Below, piece by piece: positions 11,218 to 20,400 of a DNA stretch of 41,509 bases (positions are counted from its first letter, which is position 1; each line of letters opens with the position of its first letter). The DNA lies in the NCBI RefSeq assembly GCF_001557115.1, contig NZ_LSKQ01000144.1:1-41509 (forward strand). Reading direction: 5' to 3'. The stretch is from Erythrobacter sp. CCH5-A1 (GTDB lineage Bacteria; Pseudomonadota; Alphaproteobacteria; Sphingomonadales; Sphingomonadaceae). The translations under genes were made by a program, and so were the position numbers. The notes under the pieces are model-generated. The model ran no database searches, was not told where the DNA came from, and worked only from the letters and a program-made list of their open reading frames with translations.

Positions 11218-12051
11218 ATGGAACAGGGTCCGACATCGTTGCGCAGGCCTGGCGTGCGCGGGCATCTGCCCGGCGTGCGGCCGGGCGTGCTCGAGGCCGA
11301 CCTGCTGCGCGCGCTTGACCAGCGCGAGATCGAGGTGCTGTTCCAGCCGCAATTTTCCTGCGTGACCGGGGCCTTGACGGGAGCGGAGGCGCTGGCGCGC
11401 TGGCGCCACCCGACGCTGGGCCCGATCGGCGCGCGCGATCTGTTCGCGGTGGCCGAGCGCGCCGCGCTGGTCGCGCCGCTCTCGCGCCACGTGGTCGCGC
11501 GCGCGCTGGAGGATGCGGCGACCTGGCCCGCCAATCTCACCTTGTCCCTGAACATCACGCCCGAAGAACTGGGCGACCCCCGGTTTGCCGCCGAATTCGC
11601 GGCGCTGATCGGCCAGTCGGACATCGCACCGCAGCGGCTGATGCTGGAGATCACCGAGGACCTGTTGCTCAGGAACCTCGCCCAGGCGGCCAGCGCATTG
11701 AAGGCGTTGCGCGGGCTCGGCTTCCGCACCGCATTGGACGATTTCGGCGCGGGCTTCTGCAATTTCCGCTATTTGCGCGAGCTTCCTCTCGATGCCCTGA
11801 AGCTCGACAAGGCGATGGTCGAGGGCGTGCCCGCCGATGCGACCGCGCTTGCGGTGCTGCGCGCGATCATCGCGCTCGCCCGCGCGCTTGGCCTTGTGGT
11901 CTATGCCGAGGGGATCGAGGACGAGATCCAGCGGGCCGCGATCACCGCGGAAGGCTGCGATTACTGGCAGGGCTTCCTGCGCGCCCAGCCCATGCCGAGC
12001 GAGAGCGTGGTCGCGCTCGCCCGGACCGCGCGGGGCATGGGGCACGGTTAG
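11218..12051 (+). CDS. EAL-domain c-di-GMP phosphodiesterase
   Basis: This 277-residue cytosolic protein is almost entirely an EAL domain, which hydrolyses cyclic-di-GMP to pGpG. The signature E-A-L is at residues 57-59 inside G-A-E-A-L-A-R-W-R-H-P. Further catalytic and metal-binding elements are present: Asn in L-N-I-T, Glu in L-E-I-T-E, the D-D-F-G-A-G loop, Lys in L-K-L-D-K, Glu in Y-A-E-G-I-E-D and Gln in W-Q-G-F. All appear intact, so activity is likely. There is no sensory or GGDEF domain, so regulation may come from expression or partners. AGAGGAAGG precedes the ATG. Confidence 0.93.
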   Translation: MEQGPTSLRRPGVRGHLPGVRPGVLEADLLRALDQREIEVLFQPQFSCVTGALTGAEALARWRHPTLGPIGARDLFAVAERAALVAPLSRHVVARALEDAATWPANLTLSLNITPEELGDPRFAAEFAALIGQSDIAPQRLMLEITEDLLLRNLAQAASALKALRGLGFRTALDDFGAGFCNFRYLRELPLDALKLDKAMVEGVPADATALAVLRAIIALARALGLVVYAEGIEDEIQRAAITAEGCDYWQGFLRAQPMPSESVVALARTARGMGHG

Positions 12052-12175
12052 CGGCAGGCCTCGCGCCATTTTTCGGTCACGTGCGCCTGAGCTGCCCGCG
12101 TCGCAAAAGGCGAGGGGCGGACCGGCGCCATGCCAGCCCGCCCCCGAATGCGGATCAGTTCGACAAGGGGCGAGC

Positions 12176-14632
12176 TTACACCCCGACGATGCCGCCATCA
12201 GCGCGGGTCACCGCGACCACCGCCGAGCGCGGACGCACGCCCGGTGCGGCGCCGGTCTGGCTGGCGGGCCAGTTGCTGTCCGGCGCGGTCGGGGCGCCGT
12301 CCTCGCCCGGGTGCTGGATGCCGACGAACAGCGTGCGGCCGTCCGGGGTGGTGTCGACCCCGGTGATCTCGCAGCCGATCGGGCCGGTCAGGAAGCGCCG
12401 CAGGTTGGCCGCGGTCGCCGCCGTGCCGATGAAGGTCGCCTGCGTGGCGGTGGTGCCGTTGGTGTTGGTGATGGTGCGCGCCGCCCCGTCGCCCACCCGG
12501 CCCGGAAGCGCGGCGAGCATCTGGTTGTTGGTGCGATCGGTGAAGGCGCCGTCGTCGGTCTGGATCCACAGCAGCGGACGGCCCACGCCCGAGGGGTTCT
12601 GCGGGCGGGCGAACCACAGCCCGTCGGGGCTGGAGAAGTCGTTGTCCGCATTGAGGCCCGAGAGGTTGACCTGCGCGCTCGCGTCGGTCGAGTCCGCGCC
12701 GAACAGGTAAATGTCCCAGACGAAGGTGGTTGCCGCCGGCGAGTTGCCGTTCTCGCGCAGGCGGATGATGTGGCCGTTGGGGTTGCCCGCGCTGGTGCCG
12801 GTGCCGACCGGCTCGACATAGGAGCGCGGATTGGCGGCATCGGTGCCGGTGATCGGGCGCCCGGCGGCGTTGTTGTTGGTGAGGGTCAGGTAGACTTCGC
12901 CATTGGCCGGATTGACCGCGGTCCATTCCGGACGGTCCATCGGGGTCGCGCCCACCGCATCGGCGGCCAGGCGGGTGTTGACGAGGATGTCGGCCTGGCT
13001 CTCGAAGGTGTAGGCCGGTTCGCCGCCCGCCGCCGGACGGGTCGGCACCTGCCCGAACACCAGCGGCAGCCAGGTGCCGGTGCCGTCGGCGTTGAAGCGC
13101 GCGACGTAGAGCGTGCCTGCGTCGAGATACTTGTCGCCCACCGCAAGGCGGTCGCTGCGGTTGCGGTCGGCTTCGGTCCAGGCCGCGTTGGAGACGAACT
13201 TATAGAGATATTCGCGCCGCGCATCGTCGCCCATGTAAACCGCGATGCGCTGCCCTTCGACGAGGTTGCTGATCCAGGCACCCTCATGGCCCATGCGGCC
13301 CAGCGCGGTGCGCTTGCGAGGGGTGGAGGCGGGGTTGAAGGGATCGATCTCGACCACCCAGCCGAAGGTGTTGGGCTCGTTGCGGTAGTCGGTGGTCGCC
13401 GCGCCGGTGCCGGCCCGCGCGTCCCAGCGGCGGTACACGGGATCGGTGGTCGAGACCGAGGCCCAGTTGTAATTGCCGCGGTTGCTGGTGACGCCGTAGC
13501 GGCGCAGCGCGGTCAGGTCGCGCGCGGTGCGGTTGGCGGTGTCGGCGCCCGGGCCGGTATTGTCCCGGCGGAAGTAGCCCGCCCAGTTTTCCTCGCAGGT
13601 GAGGTTGGTGCCCCATTCGGTGTAGCCGTTGGCGCAGTTGTTGATGGTGCCGGTGCAGGTGGTACCGGTCGGCGAGGCGACGGTCTGCATATAGGTGCTG
13701 CCGCGCGCCGGACCATTGATCTGCATCGGGGTGTTGGGAGTGATGCGGCGGTTGAGGGCACTGTTCGGGATCACCACCCAGTTGCGGTTGCCGGTGTCCT
13801 GGATCTCGGTGATCGACACGCCGTGCGCCTCGATCTCCTTGATCGATTCTTCGGCCGTGCGCACCTGTCCTGCGCCGAGGTTGGTCGGGCCGTTGGGGTG
13901 GAGATACTGGACGCTGAGGTTCTCGTGGTTCTGCACGATCAGCCCGCGGATCGAGCTGTTGTCGTCGCGCACGCCGGCGGCGGACAGGCCGTAGTAATAG
14001 AGCGCGTCGCCATGGTCGCCGATGCGGGCGGCATAATTGGTGTCGGTGCCGTCATTGCGGAAGGCTCCGGCGCCCGGCAGGATCGGGTCGCCGAGACGGG
14101 TCAGCACGGTGACGGTGTGGCCGGCCGGCACGGTGACGCGATCGTCGCGGTTGCGCGCCACGGCGGTGAAGCCGAGCTGCGCGGGGTTGACCGTGATGTT
14201 GATGTCATCGAACTGGTTGTTGGAACCGATGCGGAAGGTGAGCACGGTCGGCTGGCTGACGCCGGGCGCAAAGAAGCTGCGGGTCGTGCCGTTGTTCGTC
14301 AAGGTCACCGCCGGGCCCGCGATCTGATCGACCGAGAAGGCGCCCGCATTGGTGATGGTCGGGGCGAGCGTGACCAGGCGGCCCGCGCTGGTGACGGCGT
14401 CTTGCCCGGCGTTGACAGTGGTCTGGGACGGGAATGTCCCGGCATCGTCACTGCTGCAAGCGGTCAGCAGCGAAGTCCCGAAGAATGCCGAGAGCGAAGC
14501 GGTCATGCCGCCCAGGACCGTCTGACGGCGCGAAAAGCGCTGATCTGCGATCTCGTTCAAAGTCAGGGCATTGCTGAAATTGGTGTCGACGTCACCGTCG
14601 GTGTAAGCGTGATCCTTGATTGACGAAGCCAT
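12176..14632 (-). CDS. phoX: PhoX-family alkaline phosphatase, Tat-exported
   Basis: This 818-residue protein matches the PhoX/DUF839 family, calcium- and iron-dependent periplasmic phosphatases that release phosphate from organic esters. Residues 34-40 (S-R-R-Q-T-V-L) are a Tat signal, followed by a hydrophobic stretch and L-T-A-C near residue 59, which could be a lipobox. Family segments include the N-H-E-N-L-S-V-Q-Y region, E-E-N-W-A-G-Y-F, G-W-V-V-E-I-D-P-F-N-P and a C-terminal D-G-R-T-L-F-V-G-I-Q-H-P-G-E. The ATG at 14632 is preferred to the one at 14641 because GGGGG lies at a proper distance only for the former. A possible Pho box lies about 77 bases upstream. The long non-coding-looking shadows on the other strand reflect high GC. 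Confidence 0.93.
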   Translation of the reverse strand: MASSIKDHAYTDGDVDTNFSNALTLNEIADQRFSRRQTVLGGMTASLSAFFGTSLLTACSSDDAGTFPSQTTVNAGQDAVTSAGRLVTLAPTITNAGAFSVDQIAGPAVTLTNNGTTRSFFAPGVSQPTVLTFRIGSNNQFDDINITVNPAQLGFTAVARNRDDRVTVPAGHTVTVLTRLGDPILPGAGAFRNDGTDTNYAARIGDHGDALYYYGLSAAGVRDDNSSIRGLIVQNHENLSVQYLHPNGPTNLGAGQVRTAEESIKEIEAHGVSITEIQDTGNRNWVVIPNSALNRRITPNTPMQINGPARGSTYMQTVASPTGTTCTGTINNCANGYTEWGTNLTCEENWAGYFRRDNTGPGADTANRTARDLTALRRYGVTSNRGNYNWASVSTTDPVYRRWDARAGTGAATTDYRNEPNTFGWVVEIDPFNPASTPRKRTALGRMGHEGAWISNLVEGQRIAVYMGDDARREYLYKFVSNAAWTEADRNRSDRLAVGDKYLDAGTLYVARFNADGTGTWLPLVFGQVPTRPAAGGEPAYTFESQADILVNTRLAADAVGATPMDRPEWTAVNPANGEVYLTLTNNNAAGRPITGTDAANPRSYVEPVGTGTSAGNPNGHIIRLRENGNSPAATTFVWDIYLFGADSTDASAQVNLSGLNADNDFSSPDGLWFARPQNPSGVGRPLLWIQTDDGAFTDRTNNQMLAALPGRVGDGAARTITNTNGTTATQATFIGTAATAANLRRFLTGPIGCEITGVDTTPDGRTLFVGIQHPGEDGAPTAPDSNWPASQTGAAPGVRPRSAVVAVTRADGGIVGV

Positions 14633-14708
14633 GGAAAACATCCCCCACGGGGACCACCCCCGCTGCGGCTGTAATGCATCGCCGAGGCGTCAAAGCAGCG
14701 TCAGTTTT

Positions 14709-14726
14709 GCGAAAGATTAATGATAG
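14709..14726 (-). promoter_or_regulatory. Possible Pho box ahead of phoX
   Basis: Read on the phoX strand the bases are CTATCAT-TAAT-CTTTCGC. The first half matches CTGTCAT at six of seven positions, the spacer is four AT bases, and the second half is weaker. It lies about 77 bases before the phoX start, consistent with PhoB control under phosphate limitation. Confidence 0.4.
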
Positions 14727-14783
14727 TTCTGTGATGTTTGTCATCTTTCCCGCGCGGGATCGAGCACGGCCAGTGTAGCCCGA

Positions 14784-16499
14784 TCAGTCCCACCAAAGCG
14801 TGAAACGCCCGGTCGCGGCCAGCTCTGCGGCAAGCTCCGCGGGGTCGCCGACAGCGGGGCAAAGGGCGGCGAGCGCCTGCGCAAGCGGCATCGGGTCCGG
14901 CGGCACCTCGCGCAAGGCCGCGCGAACGAAATCGAAGCCGCAGCCGTAGATGTCGAAGGGGGCGAGGGCGGCGATGTTGGCAAGCCCTTCGAACACGTGG
15001 TCGACGCCGCCGCGGGCGTTGGCATTGGTGCCGCAGGCGATCAAGGGCGCAAGCGCCGCGTCCAGTGGCAGCAGCACCAGCGGGACCCGCGCCGGATCGG
15101 CATGGTCGAGATGAAACAGCAGCGCCCCCTTCGTGCGCGCTTCGGCGGCGAGCCGAGCGAGGGCGGCATCGTGGCGGCGCGCGTCATCGCCCGTGGGCAG
15201 TGACTCGCCAAGGTGCGCATGAATCCGCGTAGCCGAGACATTGTGGAAATAGAGCCCGCCCTTGCGCCGCTTCCAGGCGGAAGGCTGCCGGTTGAATGCC
15301 GCCCCGAGGCTTTGAGCATAGCCTGCGAAATCCGGTTCGGCCGCGCGCGCGGGTAGTTCCCTGAAGGCGGCGCGCAGGGCATCGGCCGGACGCGGCGGCA
15401 GGCCCCTGCGTTCAGCGATCACCGCCCGGGCGCGGTGGTTGGACCTGGCGTAGAATTCGATGCCCTTGCCCGCATGGTCGCGCGCATCGAGGTCAGCGCC
15501 GGCGGCGATCAGCGCGGCGATGATGGGGGCCTTGGCGGTCTGGCAGTGGTAAAGCAGCACCGTCGCCCCCGTGTCCGGATGGCGCAGGTCGGGATCGGCC
15601 CCCGCCGCGAGCAGCACCTCGACCACCGCGATATCCTCCGCGGCGTAGAGCGGGCACATGCCCGCGGGGCTCTGGGCTTCGCCGTCCGCACCCGCCGCGA
15701 TCAGCGCGCGGGCGACGGCAGCGGCCTGCTTGCCCGAGCCTAAGCACATCAGCGCAGTGAGGCCGTGGCGGCTGCGCACATCGGCGGGCACACCCTGAGT
15801 GAGCAGGAAGTCCACCCCCTCGCGCCAGGCCATGCTGGCGGCGATGTGCAGCGGGGTGAGGCCCGAGAGCATCGTGAGGCCATCGTCGCTTTCGTGTTCA
15901 TCGAACCGCGAACCCCTCGCTGCATGCGCGCGCAGTGCTCCCAGCGCCCGCGCGCGCACCGCGTCGTGCACCCCGATCGTTGCGGCCTCGGCTCGCGCGG
16001 CGACGGCCTTGGCGAGGACATCGGCGATGCGCTTGCCTCCGGAGGACTGCGCATAGGAAAGCGCGCTCCCGCCGTGGTCGTCGGTTCCCAGCGGATCAGC
16101 GCCGTGCTCGACCAGCATGGCGATCAACGGCAGTTTCCGGCTGGCGAGCGCGGTGATCAGCACCGTCTGGCCGCTTTCGGCATTATTGGGATTGCTTATC
16201 GTCTTCGCATTTACGTCGGCGCCGCCCTCGATCAGCGCGCGCGCCGCCGCCTCGTTTCCGGCCCGGCAGGCGAGGTGGAGCGGGCGGTCGCCGAAGCGGC
16301 CCGGTACTTCCGGATCGGCACCGGCGGAGAGAAGTGCGCGCACCACCGCGTCATTGCCCAGCCCGGCAGCGGCGCACAGCGGCGTTTCGCCCGGCGCGGC
16401 GTCGCGCTCGTCGAGCCAGGCGCCCGACGCGATCATGGCGAGCGCGCGGGGGGTATCGCCCGCGCGGATGGCCCGGGTGAGGTCATTGATCGATGCCAC
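14784..16499 (-). CDS. Ankyrin-repeat protein with a DUF4253-like C-terminal domain
   Basis: The N-terminal two thirds (residues about 1-360) is made of ankyrin repeats, visible as recurring G-x-T-P-L-x-x-A-A..V-x-x-L-L-x-A-G-A-D units. These form a protein-binding solenoid. The last 200 residues are different. They end in a segment with V-P-L-V-L-L-P-L-D, F-D-I-Y-G-C-G-F-D-F, L-C-P-A-V-G-D and a terminal L-W-W-D, resembling DUF4253, a domain of unknown role. No signal peptide or membrane helix is seen. The GTG start at 16499 has GGGAG at a good distance and gives 571 residues. The ATG at 16523 lacks a ribosome binding site. Function is unknown. Confidence 0.8.
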   Translation of the reverse strand: MASINDLTRAIRAGDTPRALAMIASGAWLDERDAAPGETPLCAAAGLGNDAVVRALLSAGADPEVPGRFGDRPLHLACRAGNEAAARALIEGGADVNAKTISNPNNAESGQTVLITALASRKLPLIAMLVEHGADPLGTDDHGGSALSYAQSSGGKRIADVLAKAVAARAEAATIGVHDAVRARALGALRAHAARGSRFDEHESDDGLTMLSGLTPLHIAASMAWREGVDFLLTQGVPADVRSRHGLTALMCLGSGKQAAAVARALIAAGADGEAQSPAGMCPLYAAEDIAVVEVLLAAGADPDLRHPDTGATVLLYHCQTAKAPIIAALIAAGADLDARDHAGKGIEFYARSNHRARAVIAERRGLPPRPADALRAAFRELPARAAEPDFAGYAQSLGAAFNRQPSAWKRRKGGLYFHNVSATRIHAHLGESLPTGDDARRHDAALARLAAEARTKGALLFHLDHADPARVPLVLLPLDAALAPLIACGTNANARGGVDHVFEGLANIAALAPFDIYGCGFDFVRAALREVPPDPMPLAQALAALCPAVGDPAELAAELAATGRFTLWWD

Positions 16500-16669
16500 G
16501 GCGCTGCTCCCTGCCAACCGCATGGCGCGATAGCACCGGGCGCGTTTCGGGACATTTAATCCGGAAGAACCACGAGCGCGGTCGTGCAAGAAACAAGGCG
16601 CGCCCTGGCGCATTCCCGTCTAGGTGCGGGTCTCACAGCCCCAGCCTCTCACTCCGAACGGAATCCCTC

Positions 16670-17446
16670 TTGCCCGTGAAGCTCCGGATCGACGTCCAGC
16701 TCGATTACTGGTTCGAACAGCCCTGCGACGTGCTGCTGCATGTCGAGGTTGCGCCGCTTGCGGGGCAGGCGATCGAAGCCTCCGAACTGGCTGCGGGTGC
16801 AGCGCTCACCCGGGTTCCGGCGCAGGATGGGGTGGGGACGCGGGCGTGGCTGGCGGCCGAGGGGCGTATGCTGGTCGATTACGCGGCGCAGGTGACCATC
16901 GCTCGTCCCGCGCGCGATCTGGCGAGCCTGCCTGCCACCGCGCTCGATCTGCTGCCGGGCGAGGCGGTGCAATATCTGCTGCCCTCGCGCTATTGCCCGT
17001 CCGAGCGCTTCTTCGATCTCGTCGATGCGCGCTTTGCGGGGCTTGCGGGCGGCGCGCGGGCCGCGGCGATGGCCGACTGGATCGCGGGGCACCTCGCCTA
17101 TGTGCGCGGTGCCAGCACCGCCGAAACCACCGCGCTCGACACCTTCCACGATCGCAAGGGCGTGTGCCGCGACTACGCCCATCTGATGATCGCGCTGGCC
17201 CGCGCCGCCGACATCCCCGCGCGCTACGCCAGTGTCTATGCCCTGCGCGCCGATCCGCCCGATTTCCACGCGGTGGCCGAAGTGTTCCTCGCCGGGGAAT
17301 GGCACATTATCGACCCCACCGGCATGGCGAGCGCCGCCGATTGCGCGATCATCGGTATCGGCCGTGACGCGGGTGACGTCGCCTTCCTGACAGCGTTCGG
17401 CCCGCTGGTGATGAACAGCCAGAGCGTCTCGGTGATGGCGCTCTAG
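16670..17446 (+). CDS. Transglutaminase-like (papain-fold) family protein
   Basis: This 258-residue cytosolic protein has an N-terminal beta-rich region found in bacterial transglutaminase-like proteins. The core domain follows, with a plausible triad: Cys166 in K-G-V-C-R-D-Y-A-H-L, His200 in D-F-H-A-V-A-E-V and Asp215 in I-I-D-P-T-G. Such proteins are usually assumed to be cysteine proteases or amide-forming enzymes; the substrate is unknown. Starts without ATG must be used: TTG at 16670 has GGA seven bases upstream, and GTG at 16676 is an alternative giving M-K-L-R-I-D-V. Its TAG stop overlaps the TAG stop of mfd in a CTAG. Confidence 0.87.
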   Translation: MPVKLRIDVQLDYWFEQPCDVLLHVEVAPLAGQAIEASELAAGAALTRVPAQDGVGTRAWLAAEGRMLVDYAAQVTIARPARDLASLPATALDLLPGEAVQYLLPSRYCPSERFFDLVDARFAGLAGGARAAAMADWIAGHLAYVRGASTAETTALDTFHDRKGVCRDYAHLMIALARAADIPARYASVYALRADPPDFHAVAEVFLAGEWHIIDPTGMASAADCAIIGIGRDAGDVAFLTAFGPLVMNSQSVSVMAL

Positions 17447-20400
17447 GCCGCCTTCTTCGCCTTCGCCGCCTTCTTCACGATCCCCGACAAGCCCTTGGTG
17501 AGCTGAAACAATCCGTTCATCCGGCTAAGCGGATCGCTCCACGCGCGGTTGATCACCAGCTTCATGTCGGGGCGCAGCTTGGCGGTTTCCTTTCCGCCCT
17601 CGTTGAGGCGGGCGACATAGGCGATGAGGCCCGCCGGATCGGGGAAATCGTCATTGTGGAAGGTGACGAGCGTCCCGCGCGCGCCGACGTCGATCTTGGC
17701 GATGTTGGCGGCGATGGCCTGATGCTTGACCTCGATCAGTCGGATGAGGTTCTTGGTCGGCTGCGGCAGGTCGCCGAAGCGGTCGATCATCTCGGCGGCG
17801 AGGCTTTCGATCTCGTGCTGACCCTCGGCCTGGTTGAGGCGGCGGTAGAGCGCCATGCGTACCGCGAGGTCGGGGACGTAGTCCTCGGGGATCATGATCG
17901 GCGCATCGACCGTGATCTGCGGGGTCAGCTTGTCGCGCGGCCGCTCGAGACCCATGTCGCCCGCCTTTGCGGCGAGGATCGCCTCCTCCAGCATCGCCTG
18001 ATATAGCTCGAAGCCGACTTCGCGGATATGGCCCGACTGCTCGTCGCCCAGCAGGTTGCCCGCGCCGCGGATGTCGAGATCGTGGCTGGCGAGCTGGAAC
18101 CCTGCGCCGAGCGTGTCGAGATCGCCCAGCACCTTCAGCCGCTTCTGCGCGATCTCGGACAGGGCGACGCCCGCTTCGTGGGTCAGATAGGCATAGGCGC
18201 GCAGCTTGGCCCGCCCGACGCGCCCGCGCAGCTGATACAGCTGGGCGAGGCCGAAGCGGTCGGCGCGGTGGATGATGATGGTGTTGGCGGAGGGGATGTC
18301 GAGCCCGCTTTCGACGATCGTGGTCGAAAGCAACACGTCATACTTGCCGTCGTAGAAGGCGCCCATCCGCTCCTCGACCTCGCCGGGGCTCATCTGGCCG
18401 TGTGCGGAGACGGTCTTCACCTCGGGCACGTTGGCGCGCAGCCATTCCTCGATATCGGTCATGTCCGAGATGCGGGGCACGACGATGAAGCTCTGTCCGC
18501 CGCGATGATGTTCGCGCAGCAGGGCCTCGCGCATCACCATGTCGTCCCACTCCATGACGTAGGTGCGCACCGCGAGACGGTCGACCGGCGGTGTCTGGAT
18601 GGTGGAAAGCTCGCGCAGGCCGCTCATCGCCATCTGGAGGGTGCGCGGGATCGGGGTGGCGGTGAGCGTGAGCACGTGGACATCGGCGCGCAGCTGCTTG
18701 AGGCGTTCCTTATGCGTCACCCCGAACCGCTGCTCTTCATCGACGATCACGAGGCCCAGATTCTTGAATTTGGTGGACTTGGACAGGATCGCGTGTGTGC
18801 CCACCACAAGGTCGATCTGGCCGCTTTCCAGCCCCTCGCGCGTCTCGGCGGCTTCCTTGGCGGTGACGAGGCGCGAAAGGCGGCCGACTTCGAGGGGGAA
18901 GCCGGCGAAGCGCTCGGCGAATTTCTGGTAGTGCTGACGGGCCAGCAGGGTGGTTGGCGCGACGACGGCCACCTGTTGTCCGTTCATCGCCGCGACGAAG
19001 GCGGCGCGCAGGGCCACCTCGGTCTTGCCAAAGCCGACATCGCCGCACACCAGCCGGTCCATCGGCCTTCCGCTTTCGAGGTCCGCGAGCACATCTGCGA
19101 TGGCGCGTTCCTGATCCTCGGTCTCGGACCAGGGGAAGCGGTCGGTGAACTGGCCGAGGCTCGCGGGATCGGCGGGGAGGGCGGGTGCCTGCCTGAGCGC
19201 GCGCGCGGCGGCGACCTGCATCAGCTCGCCTGCGATGGCGGTGATCCGCTCCTTGAGCTTCGCGCGGCGGCGCTGCCACGCCTCGCCGCCCAATTTGTCG
19301 AGCGCGACCGCCTGTTCTGACGAGCCGTAGCGAGTGAGGACGTCGATATTCTCGACCGGAATGAACAGCTTGTCCCCGCCCGCATATTCGAGCGCTACGC
19401 AATCGTGCTTGCTCTTGCCGACGGGGATCGCCTCGAGCCCGAGATATTTGCCGATCCCGTGCTCGATATGCACGACCAGATCGCCCTGCGAGAGCGCCTG
19501 AAGCTCGGCGAGGAAGGCGTCGGAATCCTTGCGCTTCTTCTTGCGCCGCACCAGCCGGTCGCCGAGGATGTCGGCCTCGGTTAGGATTTCGAGGGCGTCG
19601 GAGGCAAAGCCCGTTTCGAGCGGCAGGACGACCACGGCGGTGGTCTTCTTCGCCGCCAGCCCCAAGGCCTGTTGCCAGCTATCGGCGAGCGCAGTGGGCG
19701 CGCCTGCCTCGTCGATGATCGCGGCGATGCGGCGCGCGCTGCCGGTGGAATAGGCCGCGACCAATGATTTGCGCGCCGACTTGCCGACGCTCTTGAGGTG
19801 CGCGGCGGCAGCCTCGTAAACATTCTCACCACGCCCGCGCTCGGGCGAGAAGTCGCGGGCCGAGCGGAAGCCGAAATCGACCACGCCGGCGCTCTCCTCC
19901 GAGGCAAAGCCGGTTGCTCGGTGGGCAGGCATGGCAGCGAGCGCGGCGTCGAATTCGGCGCGCGAAAGGTAAAGCGCATCGGGGGCGAGCGGGCGATAGG
20001 AACCCTTTTTCTCCCCAGCGATCCGCCCGCGCTGTTCGTGATAATCGGCGATGTCGGTCAAGCGCTCCTCGGCGGCTCCGAGCGCGCCCTGGTCGATTAC
20101 CACCACATCGTCCTTGCCGAGGTGGTCGAACAGGCTGGCCAGTTTGGCCTCGAACAGCGGCAGCCAGTGCTCCATACCCGCCAGCCTGCGCCCGTCGGTT
20201 ACCGCCTCGTAAAGCGGGTCCTGCGTCGCGTTCGCCCCGAACAATTCGCGGTAGCGGGTGCGGAAGCGCTTGATGCTGTCCTCGTCGAGCAGCGCTTCGG
20301 AGGCGGGGAGCAGCAGGTGGCTGTCGATCCGCTCGACGGTGCGCTGGGTGGCGGGATCGAACAGGCGCAAGCTTTCCAGCTCGTCACCGAAGAAGTCGAG

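Noticed and set aside
11837..14623. Open frame of 928 codons on the forward strand opposite phoX
   Set aside because: The reverse-strand product has a Tat signal and PhoX motifs, while this one is an Arg/Gly/Ala/Val-rich mirror without domain features.
18028..19320. Open frame of 430 codons antisense to mfd
   Set aside because: Mirror of the Mfd helicase region; no start signal and no recognisable motif.
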